Origin: a virus
Strand: one strand, 5' to 3'
DNA: 21,329 nt
IMG/VR virus record: IMGVR_UViG_3300044641_005835
Location: 1-21,329 of that record
Shown here: positions 1 through 8,510 of the stretch, one piece after another
Layout of the letters: every line of letters starts with the position of its first letter
Position numbering within the stretch: the first letter of the stretch is position 1
Notes under the pieces: model-generated
The model's input: the letters and a program-made list of their open reading frames with translations, nothing else
What the model was told of the DNA's origin: nothing
Database searches by the model: none
Translations under genes and position numbers: made by a program

Positions 1-2215
1 TTGACAGTATTGTTAAAGTGTTATTTAATAAATTTATATCATAACTTTGTATTTGAGTTATTCCTGATAAAATATTTTCGATTGTAGATTGCCAAACGGT
101 GTCTTGAGGAACATCGTTTAATGTTGTCGCTGTGTAAAATGCTGTGGTTGATGTGTATGCAGTACCACCAATATTAATTTCACAAAATAATTCTGCGGAA
201 TTAAATACACAATTAGTATATCCTGATGTTATATCCAAATATCCTTCATTCAACATTTCAATTAAACCTCGTTGTCCTCCTGATGTTGTTGTAAATGTAT
301 TAGTGCAAAGATTAAAAGTTTGATATGAACTAACTAAATTACCAATACAACTTATTGTTACTCCTTGTGTTTGTGTACATCCCGAAGCATCTGTAATATT
401 AACAGTATAAGTTCCTGAACCTAAGTTAGATGCTGTCGCACCTGTCTGCCCATTTGACCACAAATAAGTGAATGGTGGTGACCCATCATAAATGTTCACC
501 GTTGCACTACCGTCGTTTGAACCCGTACAATTTGTAGAAACTATACCTGTCAATAATGAACCACCTGTAGTGATATCAAAAGTTTTAGTAACAACACATC
601 CATCAGCATCGGTAACATTTAATGTATAACTACCGGCAGCCAAACTTGTATATGTAACCGAAGATAATGGTGAATCAATTAAAGTATCACCATTACTTAG
701 AACATAATCTAAAGGTGTTGTGTACCCTGTACTAACTTGTATAATCGCAGCACCATTTAATTGATTACATGTTGAACCTGTTGTTGTGGCACTTATTGTA
801 AATTTAGGAGTTGACGTAACACTAACTTGTTGGCTATAAACACAACTACTAGCGGTCCCTGAAATTGTTACTAAATAAATGTCCGTTGCTAAATTTGAAA
901 AAGTATAAGTTTGACTTTGACTAACAAAACTTTGTACTGAACTTGTTGTTTGTGCGGATAAAGTATATAGATATGTTTGATTGGTACCACCTATAGTTAC
1001 ATTTATTGAGCCTCCATTTGCATTACAAATAGGGTTAGTTGATGATATATTTACAACGTCGAATCCTCCTGGTGTTGTTAAATTACCACTTACTAAAACT
1101 TCACAGAAACTCGCATCTCTAACCAACACCTGATAATTTCCAGCACTTAAACCTGAGATAGTAAACGTATCTGAAAGAGTATAACTAACAAGACCTGTAG
1201 ATGCCGAATAATAAAGTGGTTGCGTTCCACCTGATATTGTAAAAGTTAACGAACCATCATTTTGAAAACACGATGGTTGTTGAGCCGTTAGGAATGACAA
1301 CCCTAAAGGTAATGCCGTACCAATTGTTTCTGATTTTGTTGTTTGACAACCTAAACTATCTGTAACCGTACACGAATAAGACCCTTGTGTTAGTCCTGTA
1401 ATAACTTGAGTCGTTTGACCGTTACTCCATAGATAAGTGAATGGTCCCGTACCTGTCGCCCCCGTAGCCGCAAGTTTACCCCAATTCAAAGTACAGTTTG
1501 ATGTGTCTACCTTCCAAAAACCAAAATCAACCGCAGTACTGGCACTCACAATAACATTTTCGGTTATTGCCGTTGCTAAACCATTATCAACCACAACACA
1601 ATAATATATACCATCATCTAAATTTGCAATGGTTGTTGGCATCGTTGATGTCGTAGTTGTTGATAGGTAATTACTATCTTTATAAACTAATATTGTAAAA
1701 GGTGAACCAGATGTTGCAGCACTAACTTGAAAACTACCATTTGATAAACCACACGTAGTACCACTTGTACCAAATATTTTTGCATCAAAACACCCACTTA
1801 CCGTAACGTTTATATATAACTCGTTGTTTTGGACACCTAAACTATCATTTAATCTGAAGACATATGTCGAACCTGTTAAACCAGTAAAAGTAATCGATGT
1901 AGTTCCTGTTTGTGCAGAAAAAGGTTGGCCGATAATACAATCAATAGTATATGGTGGAATACCACCTGAAGGATAAAATTGTAATGTACCTGTCGCCGCA
2001 GAACAAACTCCTGTTAATGAAAAACTATAAGAAAGTGGTCCTTGATTACAATTTTGTGTACATGTTTGACCTGTGGCAATAAATACACCAAATGATGAAC
2101 CTGTAAATGCTTGGTCTAAACAAATACTATCCCCAACAGATGCTCCTGTGTGTAATATTCCACAACAATCCGTATAACTATAAACTCCATTGGTTAAACC
2201 TGAAACACAAGCCAT
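1..2215 (-). CDS. Large virion adhesin/fibre-like protein with SprB-like Ig-type repeats (partial, C-terminus beyond window)
   Basis: The frame is open from ATG at 2215 to the left edge, giving at least 738 residues with no stop. After a Cys-rich N-terminus (about 1-70) come about seven modules of some 70 residues, near 71-140, 154-223, 239-298, 314-381, 395-467, 481-549 and 561-622. Most open with a Cys followed by a G-[ST/A] strand and close with G-x-Y-x-V...D-x-x-GC-like text. Modules 3 and 7 carry the diagnostic FTYLWSNGQT core of SprB repeats, known from the flavobacterial gliding adhesin SprB and other Bacteroidota surface proteins. The final stretch (about 622-738) is different and incomplete. 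Paired cysteines per module could form disulfides. The gene starts 8 bases after the 1119-residue gene, so it is probably cotranscribed with it. A role in a tail fibre or baseplate appendage touching the host is inferred from the repeats and the baseplate neighbours. No membrane segment is seen. Confidence 0.8.
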   Translation of the reverse strand, partial: MACVSGLTNGVYSYTDCCGILHTGASVGDSICLDQAFTGSSFGVFIATGQTCTQNCNQGPLSYSFSLTGVCSAATGTLQFYPSGGIPPYTIDCIIGQPFSAQTGTTSITFTGLTGSTYVFRLNDSLGVQNNELYINVTVSGCFDAKIFGTSGTTCGLSNGSFQVSAATSGSPFTILVYKDSNYLSTTTTSTMPTTIANLDDGIYYCVVVDNGLATAITENVIVSASTAVDFGFWKVDTSNCTLNWGKLAATGATGTGPFTYLWSNGQTTQVITGLTQGSYSCTVTDSLGCQTTKSETIGTALPLGLSFLTAQQPSCFQNDGSLTFTISGGTQPLYYSASTGLVSYTLSDTFTISGLSAGNYQVLVRDASFCEVLVSGNLTTPGGFDVVNISSTNPICNANGGSINVTIGGTNQTYLYTLSAQTTSSVQSFVSQSQTYTFSNLATDIYLVTISGTASSCVYSQQVSVTSTPKFTISATTTGSTCNQLNGAAIIQVSTGYTTPLDYVLSNGDTLIDSPLSSVTYTSLAAGSYTLNVTDADGCVVTKTFDITTGGSLLTGIVSTNCTGSNDGSATVNIYDGSPPFTYLWSNGQTGATASNLGSGTYTVNITDASGCTQTQGVTISCIGNLVSSYQTFNLCTNTFTTTSGGQRGLIEMLNEGYLDITSGYTNCVFNSAELFCEINIGGTAYTSTTAFYTATTLNDVPQDTVWQSTIENILSGITQIQSYDINLLNNTLTILS
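350..2005 (-). repeat. Array of about seven diverged SprB-like protein modules
   Basis: Seven consecutive modules of roughly 200-215 bases (two are about 180) lie inside the partial adhesin gene. At protein level they share an opening Cys, a Gly-rich turn, a G-x-Y strand and usually a closing Cys. At DNA level only short patches are alike, for example around 1444 and 480, where both encode PFTYLWSNGQT. This is an old protein-domain repeat, not a recent DNA duplication. Confidence 0.7.
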
Positions 2216-2226
2216 TTTTTATTTTA
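2211..2226 (-). promoter_or_regulatory. A-rich translation leader, copy 1
   Basis: On the minus strand the bases TAAAATAAAAAATGGC span the start codon of the SprB-like gene. The identical 16 bases span the start of the 302-residue gene at 6487-6502. There is no purine-rich Shine-Dalgarno box. A-rich leaders without such a box are typical of Bacteroidota translation initiation. Confidence 0.5.
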
Positions 2227-5200
2227 ACATATTACGTATCCGCTACCAGTGTTTTGGATGTTTATGTAAGTGTTATTTGAACCACTTACTATTGTATAAG
2301 TATAGAATGAACTCAATCCGCAGTATCCTGTGTAAGTTCCACTATTATTACCTAAACCAAATCTTACGTTACTATTTGATAAATTCAATACTCCAAAGTC
2401 AATTACATCACCAACTGCTGCTGATGTACCATATGTAATATAGTTTTGGAACGTAGAAGGTTTATTACCTACTGATTGATTATTTATGTAAATCCAACTA
2501 CCACCATTTATTCTATATACAAATACCAAATTAGGTGGAGACGCAACAGGTGCACCAAAGTAGAAATTAACTTCAGAGTATGTTGGTGTCGATGTTGGTG
2601 TCGGAGTAGGTGTAGGTGTAGGAGTTGGTGTTGGTGTTGGTGCAGGTGGAGTACAGTTAATATCAATATCGATACCTATATTCAAATATAGTGTACTAGC
2701 TGAGAAATTATCATAACAAGATGTATTACTCACTATAAGTGTATTTCCTGCAAAATAATAATTTAACCCATAGTTGTATAAACCTACTAATTCAGTGTTT
2801 AAAGCATCTATTAACTGAGTTTGGTTTGGGTAATCGTTTATACCATATCCCGTATAGAATTGTTCTTGAACTAATATTTGATTATCTAATCTACAATCAA
2901 CATACCAGTTAGATACAATACTATTTAAATCACAAAGATTTTGAGTGAATCCACTTTGAGCTAACAAACTATTTAATAACGTTTGTAACATATCAGAAGT
3001 AGAACCCTGAATAGTACAATCTAAAGTTTGGTCAATACAGTCGTAAGCAAAAGGTTGACCTGTATATTTACAAGGTATACAATCGATTGGTATAATTTGA
3101 CATCCTCTTTGTCTTCTCCAAACATATTTTTGCCTGTGGAAAATACTATTTTCCATTTTTTGACCTGTCAACCATAATGTAGTACCAGGAACAACTTGCT
3201 CTAAAAGTCTTTGCCAATAATCCCCTAACCCTAAAGTATAATCAATCATTTTTTGGTATGTGAAATTATTTGATGGTATACCTACGGTTTGTTCCGATTG
3301 GAGGTATCTCCAAAATACCGATTGTAATGTTGGGTATCCACCAGTTTTACCATCACTGATTGTTTGTCTATTTCTTACGTTAATAAAATTATTATAAAAA
3401 CTTTGAGCAAACTCAAAGAATGTTTTCTCGTTTGGTTTCGGATTGATTACGGTCCAATCAATATTTCCAGGATATGGATACGGTGCAGTTAAACCACTAT
3501 TAGGTATAGGGTAATTATATTTTACCGACATGTCCCACACATCATAGGTAATACCTTGACCCATATTCATGTATAGTTCAATGTTCTTAGAGTTGATGAC
3601 TAACTTATCGTCAGTAACATTATAATCTACTCCGTTAAAATTGGCGTTGTTTTTTCTTGTTCCAACATCATTAACCGGCCAAGATTTTTGGTTATCTGAA
3701 ACTCTTCTAAGTGTGTAACCAACATTCATATCTGGAAATTTCCTTAAAGAATCTAAATATTCCTGTCCAAAATTGAAAGGCGCAACTTTTGTAATGAGAT
3801 AAGGATTAGAACCCGTAAACTGTGAATTTTGACTATCAACCGTTTCCACTGACCTATGTTTTGCGGTTTTTTCAAACCAACCAGCACCTTTTTGGAAGAA
3901 GTCAGTATCGGTTTGTCTTGGACTTTTAGGATATCCGTCAGGGTCTATTCCGTAATCATCTAAACTCTTATTAACAAATTGTATTAATCCACTTTCAGTA
4001 TACCCCGTATAAACAACCCCTTTAACACTAAATGTATTTGTATCATCTAAAATAGGTTGCGACACAAAACGAGTACCTCCTGATATTGACGCATACTGTT
4101 CATCAAACTTATCTACATTAATTTTTGTATCAGCCAAATAAACTATCTCATTAAACTCTAATAAAGCGTCAGGAGCACCAATAAATCTCATAACATATTC
4201 TAAAGATTGTCTTGTACCTTTAGATTTGAACATATATGCCGAATTCAAAATTAAATTTCTATAATATTGGTAATTTAATTCTGTAGGTGTTGGTGTATTT
4301 TTTTGACCTGGATATATTTGTTGTGGTGTGGGATTGAATACTGCCGTTAAAAATTCTTCGTTTGTAGTTGGTGAAATGTTAGGGTTGATTCCTAAAGTTT
4401 GAGCTAAGTTAAATAATAACTGTGAGGGTATATCATTACCAACTTGATAATTTACTGAATTCATGTAAGCTAAGCTGTCGATAAATTTTTTAACCTCATC
4501 AAAACTTCTTCCATAAATTTGTAAAACCTTCTCAATTTTTTGGTCGTCAGTATCAAACTCCTTGAACGCACCTGTTATTAAAAATCTACTAATTAGGTTT
4601 GTTTTATATTCATCAAGTTTCTCAGCAACTAATTGTAAATCATCTAAGTATTTGTTGAATTGTGGTGATGTAATATCTAAATTCCAAAATATCGCCAACG
4701 GCCAAGTTAATTTACGAGTATACAACGTATATTTTCCATTGTCGTCGTATTCGGGATAATTAAATACAGAAGTATAAATCGGAGCACTATTTTGATTTAA
4801 TAAAAACTTTTCAACCTCATCAAAGGCATCTGTAAATATTTCTTGAGTACTCTTATTATTTGGTTTTAATATTAAATTACTTGTCGTTGCAGTTTGACCA
4901 CTAAATGGGTCACCTTCTACTATGATAGTAACATTACCACCACTTAACGATTGTGTAGGTTCAAAATCAGTTAGTTTATATTCCGCTTTGAAATCGTCAA
5001 AATATAAAGCGTAGTTTTCATACTGATTTGTAAGTGCTCTTATCGGATGTATTGGGAATGGTTTAACCTCAATGTTTCTTTGTGCATTTACAGAATAATC
5101 AATTTCAAATGGATTTCTAAACAATTTAGTGTCCATTTCAAATGTAGTTTCATTATTTATAGCATCATACTGAATATTGAATGCTGTAAATCCTGTAAAG

Positions 5201-5583
5201 AGACCTGTCTGTTGCCTGAATAAAACTTCTATACCAGCAGGGAAGTTATTGATTATCTTAATAGCTGATGCTGATAGTCTTTTTGATAGGGAACCATATA
5301 AAGAGAAGCTAGTAATTTCTGATAAATCATAATTAGGATATACTTTGAAATTATTTTCAATTATTCTTTTCGCCTCTTCAATATTATTAATTTTTAGATT
5401 TTCTAAAGTATAGGGTGTTGAGAACACCCCGGTATCGAAATTTCTATTTGATTTTTCGTATATTGCGGATGTGAATTGAAAATTTCCTTGTGTTAATCCA
5501 CCCGCATCAGTAATCTGAACTCCGACAAGATTATCTGCGAAAGTATTTGTTCCAATAGGTGGGTAGAAAATTTTATTTGCCAT
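2224..5583 (-). CDS. Baseplate/tail-associated structural protein with (Pro-Thr)n linker and C-terminal add-on domain
   Basis: This 1119-residue protein begins MANKIFYPPIG and has no signal peptide. A segment near 430-485 contains YYRNLILNSAYMFKSKGTR followed by SLEYVMRFIGAP. It resembles the K-x-KGT-x-x-[SA]-[LI]-E-[YF] helical motif of tail-protein-I-like baseplate components, so I place it at the baseplate, though family assignment is uncertain. A Cys-containing region around 860-920 precedes a Pro-Thr linker at 979-1001. A compact domain of about 118 residues (1002-1119), rich in Gly, Asn, Ser and Tyr, ends the protein and looks like a separate receptor-binding or tip module. The ATG shares one base with the stop of the 302-residue gene (TAATG), suggesting translational coupling. 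Whether it matches a particular T4 baseplate protein cannot be said from sequence alone. Confidence 0.75.
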   Translation of the reverse strand: MANKIFYPPIGTNTFADNLVGVQITDAGGLTQGNFQFTSAIYEKSNRNFDTGVFSTPYTLENLKINNIEEAKRIIENNFKVYPNYDLSEITSFSLYGSLSKRLSASAIKIINNFPAGIEVLFRQQTGLFTGFTAFNIQYDAINNETTFEMDTKLFRNPFEIDYSVNAQRNIEVKPFPIHPIRALTNQYENYALYFDDFKAEYKLTDFEPTQSLSGGNVTIIVEGDPFSGQTATTSNLILKPNNKSTQEIFTDAFDEVEKFLLNQNSAPIYTSVFNYPEYDDNGKYTLYTRKLTWPLAIFWNLDITSPQFNKYLDDLQLVAEKLDEYKTNLISRFLITGAFKEFDTDDQKIEKVLQIYGRSFDEVKKFIDSLAYMNSVNYQVGNDIPSQLLFNLAQTLGINPNISPTTNEEFLTAVFNPTPQQIYPGQKNTPTPTELNYQYYRNLILNSAYMFKSKGTRQSLEYVMRFIGAPDALLEFNEIVYLADTKINVDKFDEQYASISGGTRFVSQPILDDTNTFSVKGVVYTGYTESGLIQFVNKSLDDYGIDPDGYPKSPRQTDTDFFQKGAGWFEKTAKHRSVETVDSQNSQFTGSNPYLITKVAPFNFGQEYLDSLRKFPDMNVGYTLRRVSDNQKSWPVNDVGTRKNNANFNGVDYNVTDDKLVINSKNIELYMNMGQGITYDVWDMSVKYNYPIPNSGLTAPYPYPGNIDWTVINPKPNEKTFFEFAQSFYNNFINVRNRQTISDGKTGGYPTLQSVFWRYLQSEQTVGIPSNNFTYQKMIDYTLGLGDYWQRLLEQVVPGTTLWLTGQKMENSIFHRQKYVWRRQRGCQIIPIDCIPCKYTGQPFAYDCIDQTLDCTIQGSTSDMLQTLLNSLLAQSGFTQNLCDLNSIVSNWYVDCRLDNQILVQEQFYTGYGINDYPNQTQLIDALNTELVGLYNYGLNYYFAGNTLIVSNTSCYDNFSASTLYLNIGIDIDINCTPPAPTPTPTPTPTPTPTPTSTPTYSEVNFYFGAPVASPPNLVFVYRINGGSWIYINNQSVGNKPSTFQNYITYGTSAAVGDVIDFGVLNLSNSNVRFGLGNNSGTYTGYCGLSSFYTYTIVSGSNNTYINIQNTGSGYVIC
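2581..2649 (-). repeat. Hexanucleotide (ACNCCN)n tract encoding a Pro-Thr linker
   Basis: About ten near-repeats of a six-base Thr-Pro unit encode residues 979-1001 of the 1119-residue protein (PPAP, then alternating PT with one Ser interruption). Third positions vary (CCA, CCT, CCG; ACA, ACT), so the tract is not a clean microsatellite and has probably been kept for its protein property, an extended rigid spacer. Length change by slippage between related phages is plausible. Confidence 0.85.
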
Positions 5584-6491
5584 TAAGTAATAATATTTGT
5601 AAAGTTTTTACTAAAGTCTATATTAGCACCTCTATCTTGTCTAACTTCATATAGTAACTCGTTAAAGTTATCTCTAACCTCAAATAAGTTATATTGTTTA
5701 TAGATATTATTATTACTATCGTATAATGTGTAAATACCATCTTCCATACTCTTACTTTGGTTACCATAAAGAGCTATAGCGAGAGTATCTATATCATAGT
5801 CAGCCATTTGAATATCAATCGTAATAGGATTAAAAAAAGTATTACTTACAATAATATTTTGATTTGGTTGACCAATGAATGGTGTTGCTGTTGGTTTGTT
5901 TGTTGGTGAAGATGATGGTGATAAAGTACAAAAAATTAAATCACTTCCTCCATCAACATAACGATATCTAATTGTTTTTTGAGATGAGTTAACTTGTTCA
6001 GTTACCACAGGCTCACAAAAGAACGAAGATGTTACAATACGATAAAAGTTTGGTATCTTTGTTCCATCATTGTTAAGATATTCAACTCTAAATCCAACCA
6101 AACCTTGATTGGTGAATTTATTTCTGTATTGAGATGGGACATCGTTAATGTTTATGATAATACCTTTTACGTTAGGTAATGCTGATAACACACCACAATC
6201 TGTAATTGATGTTCTAATTTCTGCGGGTTTGATGTATAATGTATAAATTCCTTTTTTATTAAACTCACTTGAAGGTAGTTTTAGATTATATAATCCTCCT
6301 AACACTTCGACACCCGAATTACCACCTGTATCATCATTATGAAAATAAGGTGTTAATATACTTTGTGAGTTTAATTTTTTAAGCAAAAAATTGTCTGTTA
6401 CATCTCTACTTGGTGTATAATGTAAAATGATGTCAACATCTGCAGGTGAAACATCTGAGGGTCTTACAATACCATAGGTTCCTAATGCCAT
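5583..6491 (-). CDS. Virion structural protein of unknown family, 302 residues
   Basis: I do not recognise the family. The protein begins MALGTYGIVRPSDVSPADVDI. It has a beta-rich N-terminal half with a long Gly/Asn patch and no signal peptide or membrane segment. A Pro/Ser/Thr patch at about 189-204 (SPSSSPTNKPTATPF) acts like a shorter version of the linker in the next gene and splits the protein into a body of about 190 residues and a tail of about 100. It is the first gene of the last structural block: a 31-base gap with the AACTATTTAT element lies upstream, and its stop overlaps the start of the 1119-residue gene. The location suggests a baseplate or fibre-attachment component. There is no Shine-Dalgarno box; the leader is A-rich. 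Confidence 0.7.
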   Translation of the reverse strand: MALGTYGIVRPSDVSPADVDIILHYTPSRDVTDNFLLKKLNSQSILTPYFHNDDTGGNSGVEVLGGLYNLKLPSSEFNKKGIYTLYIKPAEIRTSITDCGVLSALPNVKGIIININDVPSQYRNKFTNQGLVGFRVEYLNNDGTKIPNFYRIVTSSFFCEPVVTEQVNSSQKTIRYRYVDGGSDLIFCTLSPSSSPTNKPTATPFIGQPNQNIIVSNTFFNPITIDIQMADYDIDTLAIALYGNQSKSMEDGIYTLYDSNNNIYKQYNLFEVRDNFNELLYEVRQDRGANIDFSKNFTNIIT

Positions 6492-6502
6492 TTTTTATTT
6501 TA
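6487..6502 (-). promoter_or_regulatory. A-rich translation leader, copy 2
   Basis: The same 16 minus-strand bases (TAAAATAAAAAATGGC) as at 2211-2226 are placed identically over the start codon of the 302-residue gene. This copy abuts the AACTATTTAT element, sharing base 6502. Confidence 0.5.
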
Positions 6503-6511
6503 TAAATAGTT
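6502..6511 (-). promoter_or_regulatory. AACTATTTAT element, copy D (candidate late promoter)
   Basis: The minus strand reads AACTATTTAT, with its 3' end 10 bases before the ATG of the 302-residue gene. Identical copies lie in the only two larger gaps, 15129-15138 and 17526-17535. On the plus strand this copy reads TATAAATAG, which matches the T4 late-promoter core TATAAATA, but in the direction opposite to the genes. Function is inferred from position only. Confidence 0.4.
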
Positions 6512-6522
6512 TATGTAGGTTT

Positions 6523-7665
6523 TTATGTTGTGTTAATTTTGAAGAATCCGTAACCATATCTTTCTAAATCTCCAATATTATCAACTTCACCAAGTCTTTC
6601 TAACGATTCGAACGCACTATACTTACCTCTTTCCACATAAATGTCTGTTTGTATTTGTGGTGCCATTACAAAATCTAATAATTGTTCATTTTTAGTTATA
6701 ATCGAAGGATTTAAATCATTTGCACTTAGTCCATTACTGTTAGTAACATAAAAAGTCTTACCGTTTGGTAAATCATAATAGGTTATGTTCTCTATTGTGT
6801 AACCAGTTATATCATCAATAATTGAATCTATTTTTCCGTAAAATTGATTGTTCTTGGTAAACACATATCCAACAGTAAAAGGTTGTGAGCCGTATCTTCT
6901 TAAATCTTGTACCTTGGATTTTGTAAATCCGGAAACAATAAATGGTGTTGTTGTCCAATTCGACGATGCTTGGTAATTTACGTTATTGTTTGAATCTAAC
7001 GGGTAGATATAATCAATGTTCAATTGTGTATTTGACCAACTACCTCCTTGTGGTGTAAAATATATCGTACCATTTGGGTTAGGTGTACCTACATTTAACA
7101 ACGGTATTGTAATTGGTTTTGATACGGTTGTTAAACCCCAAGGGTTAGAACCTGATAATGTAATTACATAACTACCAGGTGTTTGATAAATATGATTTAT
7201 GTTTGTCGACGATAATTGTTGTGTTTGAGTACCATCCCCCCAATCAACAATAAATGTTGTGAAATCTAAATAACTTGTTGTAAAATCACCAGAGGTGTTA
7301 TAAAGTTTTACTGAGAATAAATTAGATGAATTATCACCTGAATATAAAAAATTAGTTACAATATCTTTTTGACAGATTAAACCGTCGAACTCGGAGTAAT
7401 ATCCAATGTCATTATACGTTTGTGTAAAAAGAATTGGTATAGTAAGACCCGTTAATAAAGATGAACCGTTAGTTCCACCTGAAAGTATTTGGGTCATACC
7501 TGAGTATAAAGAAAAGTTTTGAGTTATAGCAGTAAAAGGTGTAGATGAGGTTGGTACCCCATTTGGTGGGAGGTCGTATATGGTTTGAGCAGTATAGACC
7601 AATCCGAAGATATCCGTATTCAATACTTCAGGTGATATTATGTAACTAAACTTTTCAGACTCCAT
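6523..7665 (-). CDS. PKD-domain virion protein, 380 residues
   Basis: A PKD-type Ig-like domain is visible at about 130-190. It has the hallmark V-DWGDG-T turn (D141, W142, G143, D144, G145), then H-x-Y-x-x-PGSY-x-I-x-L around 157-172. PKD domains are common in extracellular and surface proteins and mediate protein or glycan contacts. Flanking regions (1-125 and 195-380) are rich in Thr, Ser, Asn and Gly and are unrecognised. The C-terminal part contains a region ending ERLGEVDNIGDLERYGYGFF. There is no signal peptide or membrane helix. The ATG overlaps the stop of the 281-residue gene by one base (TAATG). It ends a four-gene overlapping block, with 31 bases before the next gene. It is probably an exposed baseplate or tail decoration; I cannot match it to a T4 protein. 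Confidence 0.75.
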   Translation of the reverse strand: MESEKFSYIISPEVLNTDIFGLVYTAQTIYDLPPNGVPTSSTPFTAITQNFSLYSGMTQILSGGTNGSSLLTGLTIPILFTQTYNDIGYYSEFDGLICQKDIVTNFLYSGDNSSNLFSVKLYNTSGDFTTSYLDFTTFIVDWGDGTQTQQLSSTNINHIYQTPGSYVITLSGSNPWGLTTVSKPITIPLLNVGTPNPNGTIYFTPQGGSWSNTQLNIDYIYPLDSNNNVNYQASSNWTTTPFIVSGFTKSKVQDLRRYGSQPFTVGYVFTKNNQFYGKIDSIIDDITGYTIENITYYDLPNGKTFYVTNSNGLSANDLNPSIITKNEQLLDFVMAPQIQTDIYVERGKYSAFESLERLGEVDNIGDLERYGYGFFKINTT

Positions 7666-8510
7666 TATGGGTTAATATATTCATACCAGATTATAGCATC
7701 ATTTGCTGTTTGTCCTTGACCTACTCTTGTAAGTGATGGATTTTCTTTATATACCTTATATTCATAACTACTATAGTCTAGTACAACTTTGTAATAAAAA
7801 TATTTTTCTTTATCGAAATTAAACTTAGTAGGTCCGCTAAATGAAGATTGCGGTTCATTTATCATTCTTACAAATTCACCTTTTTTAGCGTTAAAGAATT
7901 TACAAGACATGTAAAATTCAGTTTGAGCGATGTAAGACTCATTTCTTAACCAGTAAAAGAAGAACCCTTCTTTATCTTTACCAATATAATCTAAAAGGTA
8001 TTTTGGTTTGTTTACTAAAACAGTAGTTGGGTTAAGGGTAGGTCCTATAGTCCCCGTTTCTTTTAATCCTTGTTGTGTTGGTAAAACCACAGTAAAAAGT
8101 ATTTTCTGATTCTCATTTGATTTTGTATCATAGAAGTCCAATTTGAAAAAAGACCCTTTGAATGAGTTTGAAAAGTAATAAATTTCGCTATCGGTAAATG
8201 TAGCATACTCATAGTCATCCAACCAGTTTGATATAGTTGGCGGGTTGTTTATAAAACTTGTAGGTAGATTAGGATTAAAAAAATTAAAGATATAACCTAT
8301 TTCAGTTTTATCGGGGTTATTATCCCAAGGAGCATGTGCAAATCTTGCAATTTCAAAATCTTCAATGCCATTTATAATTTGTTGTACGGCTTTAGTTTCA
8401 AACTCTTCTACTGCTTGTTCTCTACCTTCCATATCGAATGTTATTTCGATTGGAATGTTGATTTCCATATCATTAGGGTTAACCGTAAATCTATAATAGT
8501 TATTACTCAC
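7665..8510 (-). CDS. Structural protein of unknown family, 281 residues, GTG start
   Basis: No family recognised. The protein is acidic near its N-terminus (an EGREQAVEEFETKAVQQI helix) and otherwise aromatic-rich and beta-like, with no signal peptide or membrane segment. I take the GTG at 8508-8510 because it overlaps the preceding stop by 8 bases, the same overlap seen one gene upstream. The next candidate, an ATG at codon 15, would shorten the protein by 14 residues and leave a gap. It sits inside the overlapping block after the 1622- and 583-residue genes, so a baseplate wedge or peripheral role is likely from context only. Confidence 0.7.
   Translation of the reverse strand: MSNNYYRFTVNPNDMEINIPIEITFDMEGREQAVEEFETKAVQQIINGIEDFEIARFAHAPWDNNPDKTEIGYIFNFFNPNLPTSFINNPPTISNWLDDYEYATFTDSEIYYFSNSFKGSFFKLDFYDTKSNENQKILFTVVLPTQQGLKETGTIGPTLNPTTVLVNKPKYLLDYIGKDKEGFFFYWLRNESYIAQTEFYMSCKFFNAKKGEFVRMINEPQSSFSGPTKFNFDKEKYFYYKVVLDYSSYEYKVYKENPSLTRVGQGQTANDAIIWYEYINP

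Noticed and set aside
350-2005. Regularly spaced repeats that might suggest a CRISPR array
   Set aside because: The units are diverged protein-domain repeats in one open frame, with no conserved DNA repeat and no spacers.
2476-2691. Plus-strand frame encoding a Cys/Arg/Trp-rich peptide
   Set aside because: It is the antisense reading of the Pro-Thr tract in the 1119-residue gene; its composition is an artefact of the hexamer repeat.
5413-5429. Perfect hairpin GGGTGTT-GAG-AACACCC early in the 1119-residue gene
   Set aside because: No T run follows on either strand and it lies inside an intact coding frame, so it is not a terminator; probably chance.
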